Shown here piece after piece: positions 1 to 6,035 of a stretch of 7,864 nt of DNA (position 1 is the stretch's first letter; each line of letters starts with the position of its first letter). A program made the position numbers and the translations under genes. The stretch is from FEN-987 sp049521055. GTDB lineage: Archaea; Thermoproteota; Bathyarchaeia; 40CM-2-53-6. The stretch covers positions 1 to 7,864 of the forward strand of contig JBEKPE010000104.1 of the NCBI GenBank assembly GCA_049521055.1, written 5' to 3'. The notes under the pieces were generated by a model, which had not been told where the DNA came from, made no database searches, and saw only the letters and a list, made by a program, of their open reading frames with translations.

Positions 1-26
1 ACCATACAAGAAAAGCGAATAGGTAC

Positions 27-1592
27 TCAGCTGCTAACCGTACCTAAGGACCTACTCTGGGTCATTAGAGTCGCTATCTGCTCCATCTTCGCATCCCGAG
101 TTGGGATTGGCTGCGTTATATTCCCATTGCAGATGACAGCTAGCCTGTCGCTCATGTCAAAAAGTTCGTCTAGCTCGTTGGAGATTAGTAAAACGGCTTT
201 TCCCTTCTCCTTTTGCTTCATGAGGAGGTTCCTCGTATACTCGGTTGCAGCCACGTCCAATCCTTTTGTTGGGTTGTGGGCGATTATGATCTTTGGTTCC
301 CAGAATAGCTCTCTCGACAGCAGAAACTTCTGCTTGTTGCCTCCTGAGAGCGTCCAGGCTTGCGCGTCTTGCGACTGAGCGCGAACATCGTAGTCGGACA
401 TTAACGTCGTCAGTTTTTCGTGAATAGATCGAGGATCCAGTAAACCGGCCTTTGTGAACATTTTAGCTACATGTGGTTCTATGATGAGGTTGTCCGATAA
501 TGTGAAGTCGAAGACTAGTCCTGTCTTCTGGTCTTCAGGGATGTGAGCTACTCCCAACTTCCTAATCGCATCGGCAGCCCAGCCTGTAACATCCTCGCCC
601 ATCGCAGTAACTTTACCCTTAGTAGGTTTCCGCATACCCGTTGCAACTTCGACAAGTTCCTTCTGTCCGTTTCCGGCGATTCCGGCAATGCCAAGAATCT
701 CTCCGCCGCGGACGGAGATTGAGACTCGCTCTAGTGCTTCCAAGCCCAAGGTGTTGCGCGCAGATACCTCGCTAAGTTCAAGGAATGGCTCAGACACTTG
801 TGCCTCTAGCCTCTTCACGCGGAACACAACATCGCGGCCGACGATCATTCTTGCCAGGTCAGGGCCGGTCACTCTCTTGGTGCTCGCAGTGGCAACAACC
901 TTGCCCTGCCTCAAAACCGTCACGTTGTCGGTGACGGCGAGAATCTCATCGATCTTATGAGAGACAAAAACAATGGATTTTCCAGACGCCACCATTTGGC
1001 GTAACGCAGAGAATAGCTCATGTGTCTCCAAAGGAGTTAGGACAGAAGTTGGTTCATCGAGTATCAATATGGTCGCCCCCTTGTATAGGGCTTTTAGAAT
1101 TTCAACAGATTGTCGTTGGCCGGCAGAAAGATCGCCGATCGTAGAATGTGGATCAACAGCGAGACCAAACTTCTTTGCCACATCCTCTATCTGTCTATCT
1201 AGAGTACGGAAATCAACGAATGCTTCCTTCGCCCCTTCGCATTCGATGATTGAAATGTGTTCGGCCACGGTCATCGTGTAGATGAGCATAAACTCTTGAT
1301 GTACCATGGCTATTCCTGCTCGCATGGCATCCCGAGGAGAGTGGAGCTGCGCCACTTCGCCGCTGACTAAGATTCTGCCCGAATCAGGGCGCATTAGGCC
1401 GTAGAGAATATTGCATAGCGTGGTTTTGCCCGCACCATTCTCTCCTAAGAGCGCATGAACCTCTCCATGTTTGAGACTAAATGTAACGTTGTCGTTTGCT
1501 AAAAGCGACCCGAATCGCTTCGTGACTCCCTCGGCAACAAGAGCATACTCGTTCTTGGGGCTCGTTCTTGTGCTTTCCATCAAGGGTTCCAT
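27..1592 (-). CDS. ABC transporter ATP-binding protein with two NBDs, BMP/nucleoside (simple-sugar) importer type
   Basis: This is a 521-residue cytoplasmic ATPase with two fused nucleotide-binding domains, expected to power uptake of a nucleoside or sugar-like solute through partner permeases. NBD1 is canonical: Walker A GENGAGKT at about 50-57, Q-loop Gln99, signature LSAGQ at 155-159, Walker B ILILDE at 175-180 and switch His212. NBD2 is degenerate: the P-loop region reads GIAGNGQKE (about 304-312), the signature is LSGGN (415-419), and the Walker B region reads IIIAHNPTKGLDV, so the catalytic Glu is absent. A weak second site is typical of RbsA/YufO-type double ATPases, and the NPTKGLD-like motif resembles the nucleoside (BMP-dependent) branch. 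The length fits the family. The ATG at 1592 has no clear ribosome binding site; an ATG at 1580 is the alternative. The permeases probably lie beyond the left edge, since only 26 bases follow the stop. No substrate-binding lipoprotein gene is present in the window. The family is secure, the substrate is not. Confidence 0.93.
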   Translation of the reverse strand: MEPLMESTRTSPKNEYALVAEGVTKRFGSLLANDNVTFSLKHGEVHALLGENGAGKTTLCNILYGLMRPDSGRILVSGEVAQLHSPRDAMRAGIAMVHQEFMLIYTMTVAEHISIIECEGAKEAFVDFRTLDRQIEDVAKKFGLAVDPHSTIGDLSAGQRQSVEILKALYKGATILILDEPTSVLTPLETHELFSALRQMVASGKSIVFVSHKIDEILAVTDNVTVLRQGKVVATASTKRVTGPDLARMIVGRDVVFRVKRLEAQVSEPFLELSEVSARNTLGLEALERVSISVRGGEILGIAGIAGNGQKELVEVATGMRKPTKGKVTAMGEDVTGWAADAIRKLGVAHIPEDQKTGLVFDFTLSDNLIIEPHVAKMFTKAGLLDPRSIHEKLTTLMSDYDVRAQSQDAQAWTLSGGNKQKFLLSRELFWEPKIIIAHNPTKGLDVAATEYTRNLLMKQKEKGKAVLLISNELDELFDMSDRLAVICNGNITQPIPTRDAKMEQIATLMTQSRSLGTVSS

Positions 1593-1755
1593 TTTCTGGA
1601 AGCGCTGCGTGAACTAAAGAGGCTTGCGGCATTTCATACGTAGCGATATTTGCAGAAAATACTCTATGTGCTTCGAGGCTGATATTAGATGCGGCAATCC
1701 GTATTAGCACATGGCCTAGGTAAGTAGGTCCCCACACAAGATACAGTGATGACTC
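1593..1755. promoter_or_regulatory. Divergent intergenic region between ABC ATPase and surface protein
   Basis: This 163-base spacer must hold both promoters. On the minus strand an A/T-rich AAATATCG stretch (about 1644-1651) is a possible TATA element for the ABC gene. On the plus strand GTGAT at 1746-1750, five bases before the GTG start at 1756, matches part of the archaeal Shine-Dalgarno. No strong plus-strand TATA box was seen and no operator is obvious. Confidence 0.35.
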
Positions 1756-2610
1756 GTGATCAGACTGAATGTTGCTGCCCGATTCGTCAAGGGATTGTTC
1801 CTCGTCACCTTGACTATCCTTGTATTCTACCAATTGATGCTCACCGGAAGATCCGAAAACCCCACCCAGGGTGCTAAGATCGAGCTGTTCCTTAGTAATG
1901 ATAGGCCGCTCCGCGGAGAAATATTGAAAGTCACCGGACGGCTCTCATCTGTCTCCGACAACCTTCCAATTCCCTTGGTCTCAGTTAGGCTTCAGTATTT
2001 CAGGGTGGGTGATGAGAATCCGACGCGCGATGTCACAATGATCACCAATAGCCCTAGTGGCATATTCCAAGACTTGGTGAACACAACCTACCTGTTGCGA
2101 ATCGGCCCATGGATCGTGAACGCTTCGTTTCAAGCTCAGCTGATCTACCTGAATGCGTCAACCTTGACGACATTCACAGTGGTAGTTCAACCCTCACTCT
2201 CGCTCTATGTAATCCCACACCAAGTAAACCTAGGTCAAAAGGTCGAATTCAATGGGCTACTCTTCGCTTGCATCCCATGCCTGCACGACAATGTTTCCGT
2301 CATACTGACCCGCCCCGACAACACCTCTGAAGTCGTTACTCTAACTCTCAATGCGACGGGCGGGCCATACCCCGGCGGGTACTATGACGGATCATTTACG
2401 CCAAACATGTCCGGCATTTGGCATATCGTTGCAATCTGGGAGGGAAATAATGTCACTTTACCTACACAATCTCAAGTGGAAGAGCTGGCTGTTGAAACGC
2501 CTGGAGCCCTACACTTAGCGCCCTGGATCTTGTACGTGGCTTTGGTTCTTGTCGCAGGTGCAATTCTGCTTATCGTTGTCTTAAAACGAAAGAATAGAAA
2601 CAAGGGATAG
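1756..2610 (+). CDS. Membrane-anchored, probably N-glycosylated Ig-like surface protein
   Basis: This predicted exported protein has 284 residues. A hydrophobic N-terminal segment (about 12-30) after basic residues looks like a signal or anchor. Two beta-rich stretches (about 41-145 and 147-247) resemble Ig-like/CARDB-type sandwich modules. A C-terminal membrane helix (about 255-276) is followed by the basic tail KRKNRNKG, which should leave the bulk of the protein outside. Eight N-x-S/T sequons are visible (Asn 109, 122, 133, 179, 189, 199, 217, 232), consistent with archaeal surface glycosylation. A lone CIPC pair (Cys172/Cys175) sits in the second module and could form a disulfide or bind a metal. 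The start is GTG at 1756, supported by a partial ribosome binding site. I do not recognise a named family. It could be a surface-layer-associated, adhesion or solute-capturing protein. Nothing in the sequence links it to the divergent ABC gene except position. Confidence 0.8.
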   Translation: MIRLNVAARFVKGLFLVTLTILVFYQLMLTGRSENPTQGAKIELFLSNDRPLRGEILKVTGRLSSVSDNLPIPLVSVRLQYFRVGDENPTRDVTMITNSPSGIFQDLVNTTYLLRIGPWIVNASFQAQLIYLNASTLTTFTVVVQPSLSLYVIPHQVNLGQKVEFNGLLFACIPCLHDNVSVILTRPDNTSEVVTLTLNATGGPYPGGYYDGSFTPNMSGIWHIVAIWEGNNVTLPTQSQVEELAVETPGALHLAPWILYVALVLVAGAILLIVVLKRKNRNKG

Positions 2611-2628
2611 GCGACTCTCGGGTCGCCT
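2609..2628. terminator. Stem-loop between convergent genes, likely terminator
   Basis: AGGCGAC (2609-2615) and GTCGCCT (2622-2628) form a perfect 7-bp stem with a 6-base loop. It lies between the convergent surface-protein and GNAT-like genes and overlaps the last bases of the TAG stop at 2608-2610. Read leftward, it is followed by a T-rich tract (about 2582-2605), which suits termination of the GNAT-like gene. Read rightward there is no T-run. Confidence 0.6.
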
Positions 2629-2632
2629 GAAC

Positions 2633-3361
2633 TTACACATCTGCCTTCATTGGGATCTTGAATTTCTCTGCCTTGCTTAGCAGATCCTTCGGTGCCGGTC
2701 GCTCTCCGATGTACCGTGCGTACTTCTTCTTAACGAAGTTATCCCAATCTTCTTTGGTTGTGTAGAAGATTCTGGACCCGCCCAGCTCGTGTTGCATATC
2801 GGGAAACGGTTTTTGTTTGGGAGCCCACTCGGTTCCCATGATTCTTAGACCGATGTAGCTTTCAAACGTGGCCCACCATTCCGTTGCACCTAAGTAATCG
2901 AAAGCGTACTCCATCTTCGCGAAGTAGAGCGCTGGGCCTACATCTATTCCGCGCTTGAATGACATAGTGTGTAAGCTAATTCCAAGATTCCTATTCCACA
3001 TCCGCGCGTTCACAATTCCAACCAATTGATCATCCTGGATGCCCAGTAGGAGATAGTGATCCTTTATTCGGTACATTTTCCACGCTAAGACTTCAGCGTA
3101 AGTGCGCCAGGCAACGATATCGTAAAAGTCCTTGTTGACGTCGATGTAAAGTCTGATTGCCTTCAGTACTTCGGGGGCGTCTGCTCTTGTGGCCTGTTTG
3201 ACAAGAATCTTGGTTCCATCTTTCATTCCCACAGTTTTTGGAGGGTAAGCAATTTGCTCCAAGTATGGAGCGTCTACTGCTCGCAGAATCGCCTCCATGT
3301 CTTGTACACGTAGCTTGTGCTCCGTCATTGAGACTTGCGTCGGCGGGTCGTAATATGTCAT
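2633..3361 (-). CDS. GNAT-fold acyltransferase-like protein
   Basis: This protein has 242 residues. From about residue 51 the order of segments resembles the GNAT N-acetyltransferase fold: a beta strand (KILVKQATRADAPEV), helices, a central hairpin around 103-121 (YLLLGIQDDQLVGIVNARM), then a motif-A-like loop R-G-I-D-V-G (137-142) and a helix. A late segment around 169-178 recalls the terminal part of the fold. The acetyl-CoA pyrophosphate loop (usually Q/R-x-x-G-x-G/A) is only partly kept, so enzymatic activity is uncertain. About 50 N-terminal and 55 C-terminal residues lie outside the core and were not recognised. The ATG at 3361 is preceded by an in-frame TGA nine bases upstream, so no earlier in-frame start is possible; an ATG at 3328 is the alternative. 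The gene is divergent from the cyclase-family hydrolase, which may indicate a shared pathway. The fold call is moderately secure and the substrate is unknown. Confidence 0.75.
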   Translation of the reverse strand: MTYYDPPTQVSMTEHKLRVQDMEAILRAVDAPYLEQIAYPPKTVGMKDGTKILVKQATRADAPEVLKAIRLYIDVNKDFYDIVAWRTYAEVLAWKMYRIKDHYLLLGIQDDQLVGIVNARMWNRNLGISLHTMSFKRGIDVGPALYFAKMEYAFDYLGATEWWATFESYIGLRIMGTEWAPKQKPFPDMQHELGGSRIFYTTKEDWDNFVKKKYARYIGERPAPKDLLSKAEKFKIPMKADV

Positions 3362-3527
3362 GAAAATTCACATCGGCCAGAGGGAACATTGTTGCAATAT
3401 GAGGCTTATTGTCGATTTCCATTCCAACTAACACGAATTCACATATCGCAACTCATTGCCGCATCTAAGAAACACCCGAAACGCTTGTCAGGCTGATCCC
3501 CCAACCCACAGCAAGGTTGTTCTGCAT
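3362..3527. promoter_or_regulatory. Divergent promoter region, GNAT-like / cyclase
   Basis: On the minus strand CTCATATTG (3395-3403) is a possible TATA element for the GNAT-like gene. On the plus strand ACATATCG (3441-3448) is a possible TATA element for the hydrolase and would place its transcript start near 3470. The 9-mer AATTCACAT occurs twice as a direct repeat (3365-3373 and 3436-3444), 71 bases apart. It could be an operator pair or may be chance. Confidence 0.3.
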
Positions 3528-4373
3528 TTGAAATTCCTCGACCTGACAATACCTATCGGGATAAGCACCCCGCCCTGGCCAACCTATGAACCTCTTCAAT
3601 TGAAATACTTCAAGAGGCTAGCTCCGAATGGAGCAAATGGACAGGTTCTAACGCACTCTAACCATGTAGGGACTCACCTAGACGGAGAGATTCACTTCTT
3701 CACTCCCGGCAAAGACATTGCAAGCTTGACGATGGATTTCCTTGTTGGTCCTGGAGCTGTTGTCGACCTCTCAGACGCGGCCGGAGACTATGACGTCTAC
3801 TCCTCGCAAATGATTGAGGAGAGAGTAGATGTCCGAGAAGGCGACATACTCATCATACACACTGGTTATCATAGATACGGCTGGGACAATCCTACCGCAG
3901 ACGAAATTCGGTATATGGTGAAACACCCTGGCCCAGACAGGGAATTCGCTGAGTGGGCGAAGCGGAAGAAAATCAAATGGATCGGCGTAGACTGTGGTAG
4001 CGCTGATCATCCCATGAACACTATTATTCGTGACTGGATGCCGAGGCAAGCCCGGGAAGCTGACGCGCATTTCCAAAAGAAGTACGGGAAGAAACTCAGC
4101 GAATACTTCAGTGACGACAAGTACCAGCTAATGCACATAGAAATGTTCCCCTACGGCATAATTCACGCGGAATGTATCGGAGGCGACATAGATCTACTTC
4201 TCAACAAACGGACAACTATCGGCTTCTTCCCATGGCGGTTCGTAGATGGTGAAGCAAGCATAGGCCGATGCGTGGCTGTAGTAGAAGACGAGGAGTTTGA
4301 CCAATTGATGAAGAAGAAAACCTCACTACCCAAGACACGATTCGGAGACGCGATAGGCTGCTCGATCAAGTGA
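3528..4373 (+). CDS. Cyclase / kynurenine formamidase-family metal-dependent hydrolase
   Basis: The predicted cytoplasmic metallohydrolase belongs to the putative-cyclase superfamily (KynB arylformamidase, isatin hydrolase and relatives), which usually cleaves amide or lactam bonds. The hallmark HxGTHxD motif is present as HVGTHLD (His46, His50, Asp52 counted from this start), with a following His56 in the G-E-I-H position. A later His203 and Glu215 are spaced H-x11-E, as in KynB metal ligands, so the metal site looks complete. Between the core VDCGSADHP segment (about 154-162) and His203 lies an insertion of roughly 40 residues rich in charged and aromatic residues, longer than in KynB. No ATG exists upstream in frame. 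TTG at 3528, with a weak AAGGT upstream, places the FLDLTIPIG strand near the N-terminus as the family expects (281 residues). TTG at 3456 would add 24 unrelated residues. The family is secure. The substrate is unknown, though pairing with a nearby solute importer suggests catabolism. Confidence 0.88.
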   Translation: MKFLDLTIPIGISTPPWPTYEPLQLKYFKRLAPNGANGQVLTHSNHVGTHLDGEIHFFTPGKDIASLTMDFLVGPGAVVDLSDAAGDYDVYSSQMIEERVDVREGDILIIHTGYHRYGWDNPTADEIRYMVKHPGPDREFAEWAKRKKIKWIGVDCGSADHPMNTIIRDWMPRQAREADAHFQKKYGKKLSEYFSDDKYQLMHIEMFPYGIIHAECIGGDIDLLLNKRTTIGFFPWRFVDGEASIGRCVAVVEDEEFDQLMKKKTSLPKTRFGDAIGCSIK

Positions 4374-4454
4374 AGTTCCCAAGAAAGTCTAGCTTCGAGT
4401 TCTCTGTTACTCTCAGAACCTTGTGCATTGAATCTATGCAACTTGATCAGGAGG
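4374..4454. other. Convergent intergenic spacer
   Basis: This 81-base gap separates the 3' ends of the hydrolase and the NmrA-like gene. It holds two weak inverted repeats: TGCAT/ATGCA (4424-4428 and 4436-4440), and GTTCT/AGAAC with an 11-base loop. No strong T-run was seen on either strand, so termination signals are not convincing. Confidence 0.3.
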
Positions 4455-5339
4455 TTACAGGCCTTTGGAGGAAGAAGGTTTGCAGCGCTCGTGGACGGTT
4501 CGTTCTAGGAATTCGGAGAATCGAGTAGGCGCGCGTCCCAACAGAGTTCTTGTTATTCGGGGGTTTCCCGGGAGCCCGTAGCGATCGTAATATTCAAACA
4601 TCTTGACGAGCGTATTGACCTGGTACTCGCCTAACCCCAATCTTTCCGCGTTCTCCTTCCAAGCTTCTCTTGAAATTTGCTCTACGCGCAGTTTCCTTCC
4701 AAGGTTGCTCTCTAACATTGAGGCGATCAGGCTTGGTGTCAGCACCTCGGGCCCTGCTAGCTCGTAGATGGCTCCGACGTGGTCGGGTTCGGAGAGTACG
4801 GTGGCCGCAACTTGTGCGATATCCTCGAGGTCGATTAGACTCATGGGCGACTCCAGAGAGTATGGTACAGTATACACTTCATGCTCGACAATGGAATTCC
4901 ATTCTCCGAGTATATTCTGCATGTATGCACCTGGTTGAAGGATTGTGAACTTCAGTCCGGACTTGAACAATGCTTCCTCGACTCGCATCTTGTTCCAGTG
5001 ATGTGGCATCTCTTCGATTTGAGGATGGAGAACCGAATGGAAAACCAAACTTCCCACGTTTCCTGTGCGAGCCGCCTCTATGATAGACTTCCCAATTGAG
5101 AGCTCGTTAGGATCCATGTTCGGGCAGATGTGGTAGACCGCCTCAACGTGCTCCATGGCATCTGAGAGTGTGTCCAATGATCGCATGTCGCCAACAATCG
5201 TCTCTTCTGCTCCAATTGACTTCGTCGCTTCGACTTGCTCTTTACGATGGACGAATGCTCGAACACTCTGTCGCCTTGCAACTAGTGCTCGAATAATCGC
5301 AGTTCCAGTTTTGCCTGCTGCTCCAGTAACTAGAATCAT
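4455..5339 (-). CDS. NmrA-family NAD(P)-binding oxidoreductase / regulator (atypical SDR)
   Basis: This cytoplasmic Rossmann-fold protein has 294 residues. The N-terminus carries the dinucleotide-binding glycine motif TGAAGKTG (residues 5-12) directly after the first beta strand, fixing the start. A GDM segment follows at about 60-62, as in NmrA-like proteins. The central FHSVLHP (110-116), MPHHWNK (121-127) and ILQPGAYMQN (143-152) motifs are typical of NmrA/QOR2-like atypical short-chain dehydrogenases. These either reduce quinones or other small electrophiles, or act as redox sensors that bind NAD(P) without catalysis. The classical SDR Tyr-x3-Lys is not evident. Start ATG 5339 has a GAGGTG ribosome binding site eight bases upstream and a good TATA box. 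The final 15 or so residues are polar and probably disordered. The gene appears to be transcribed alone. The family is secure and the substrate open. Confidence 0.9.
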   Translation of the reverse strand: MILVTGAAGKTGTAIIRALVARRQSVRAFVHRKEQVEATKSIGAEETIVGDMRSLDTLSDAMEHVEAVYHICPNMDPNELSIGKSIIEAARTGNVGSLVFHSVLHPQIEEMPHHWNKMRVEEALFKSGLKFTILQPGAYMQNILGEWNSIVEHEVYTVPYSLESPMSLIDLEDIAQVAATVLSEPDHVGAIYELAGPEVLTPSLIASMLESNLGRKLRVEQISREAWKENAERLGLGEYQVNTLVKMFEYYDRYGLPGNPRITRTLLGRAPTRFSEFLERTVHERCKPSSSKGL

Positions 5340-5347
5340 AAAACTTA

Positions 5348-5395
5348 CACCTCGGATGTTATTCCCGTTCTTACTGGTACTGCTTGATTTTATAT
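5348..5395 (-). promoter_or_regulatory. Promoter and ribosome binding site of the NmrA-like gene
   Basis: On the minus strand AATATAAA (5388-5395) is the clearest TATA box in the window, with purines in the BRE-like position upstream. A transcript start about 26 bases downstream (near 5364) would leave a leader of roughly 25 bases. That leader includes the GAGGTG ribosome binding site at 5348-5353, eight bases before the ATG. Confidence 0.65.
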
Positions 5396-5637
5396 TTCAA
5401 GCAAACCTTCTTCAGGTCTCCGCACGACTAGGCGCGTTCGCTTTTCGCTGAAGATACTAAAGTAGTTGCATGTAGATATTTTAGAGCTGTAAGATATAGC
5501 TATAGGAAACGTAACTTGAACCAGGAACTTCGAGTGTATGAGATAGCTGAACCGGAATCAACCTTACCTCCATGCAAGAACGATGCTACAGTCGTTTAGA
5601 TGCTAATAACAACCTTGTGCAACGTTCGGAAGCCTTT
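5396..5637. other. Intergenic region upstream of NmrA-like gene, no clear gene
   Basis: No recognisable gene was found between the NmrA promoter and the Alba 3' end. Visible structure: a tandem TTCGCT repeat (5437-5442 and 5444-5449) about 45 bases upstream of the TATA box; flanking CTTCAG/CTGAAG inverted halves (5410-5415 and 5448-5453); a perfect 10-bp palindrome TATAGCTATA (5495-5504); and a possible 30-codon minus-strand ORF (5481-5573). The ORF has a GGAGGT that overlaps its own ATG and precedes an in-frame TTG. None is strong enough to call as a gene. Confidence 0.35.
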
Positions 5638-5664
5638 CAAAAATAAAGTTAAGAAAAAAGGAGT
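5638..5664 (-). terminator. T-rich terminator of alba
   Basis: Read leftward, the DNA just beyond the Alba stop contains a run of six T (within 5653-5659), followed by further T-rich sequence through TTTATTTTTG. Archaeal RNA polymerase terminates at such U-rich tracts without needing a stable hairpin, and none is obvious here. Confidence 0.6.
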
Positions 5665-5687
5665 TTAGATGTCCACGATTAAAGCGT

Positions 5688-6014
5688 CTAAGCCTTCTTC
5701 GCGAGCTTAATTTCAATCGTGGAGACGTTTCTCGTTTGGCCCTCTTCACCTAGCACTTCAGTCCCGATAATGACGTCCTTAATTTCGAGTTTGCCCTCGA
5801 AGAAGCGTCTGCGGCAGACCTCAACCACATCGACCGCCTTGGAAATGACGCGGCCTCGTGCCTTTACGGAAAGTTCCTTAGTGCCACTGTTGATTTGCAT
5901 CACGATTGCAGTACAATAGGCCATGAGCTCTTTTTGGCCAATAAGGACCGTGTTGATTGGAATATTGCCTCGGGTGGAAGGGGCCCTTTCAGTTACTGTT
6001 TTTTGTTCTGTCAA
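5688..6014 (-). CDS. alba: Alba family DNA/RNA-binding chromatin protein
   Basis: Alba is an abundant small dimeric archaeal nucleoid protein that coats double-stranded DNA and also binds RNA. This copy has 108 residues. A 15-20 residue charged tail precedes the core NTVLIGQKELMAY (21-33), followed by the signature KARGRVISKAVDVVEVCRRRF helix-strand region and the C-terminal strand STIEIKLAKK. All are close to Sulfolobus Alba. The position matching the acetylated Lys16 of Sulfolobus Alba is Gln27, while the adjacent Lys28 is kept. The start is TTG at 6014: the only other in-frame Met is residue 31, inside the core, and a perfect GGAGGTGA lies seven bases upstream of the TTG. An out-of-frame ATG lies just before it. 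The gene is monocistronic with a T-rich end, and divergent from the TRAM gene. Identity is very secure. Confidence 0.96.
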   Translation of the reverse strand: MTEQKTVTERAPSTRGNIPINTVLIGQKELMAYCTAIVMQINSGTKELSVKARGRVISKAVDVVEVCRRRFFEGKLEIKDVIIGTEVLGEEGQTRNVSTIEIKLAKKA

Positions 6015-6020
6015 GCATTG

Positions 6021-6035
6021 TTCACCTCCGGTGAA
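6021..6035 (-). promoter_or_regulatory. alba ribosome binding site within an inverted repeat
   Basis: On the minus strand GGAGGTGAA (6021-6029) is a near-ideal archaeal Shine-Dalgarno, seven bases before the TTG start of alba. It overlaps a perfect 6-bp inverted repeat, TTCACC-GGA-GGTGAA (6021-6035). In RNA this could fold with a three-base loop and partly hide the site. Confidence 0.6.

Noticed and set aside
127..1281. Plus-strand open frames inside the ABC ATPase gene (127-378, 688-960, 973-1281)
   Set aside because: They are antisense to a full-length gene with all ABC motifs; their translations show no recognisable domain.
3093..3434. A 113-residue minus-strand frame overlapping the GNAT-like gene
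   Set aside because: Most of it is an out-of-frame shadow of the GNAT-like coding sequence; only its first 25 or so codons look unusual and are noted as a finding.
3456..3527. TTG start at 3456 for the cyclase-family gene
   Set aside because: It adds 24 residues with no family resemblance and lies upstream of the likely transcript start; TTG 3528 fits better, although neither start has strong ribosome binding site support.
4670..5099. Plus-strand frames inside the NmrA-like gene
   Set aside because: They are antisense to a well-supported gene and have compositions typical of shadow frames.
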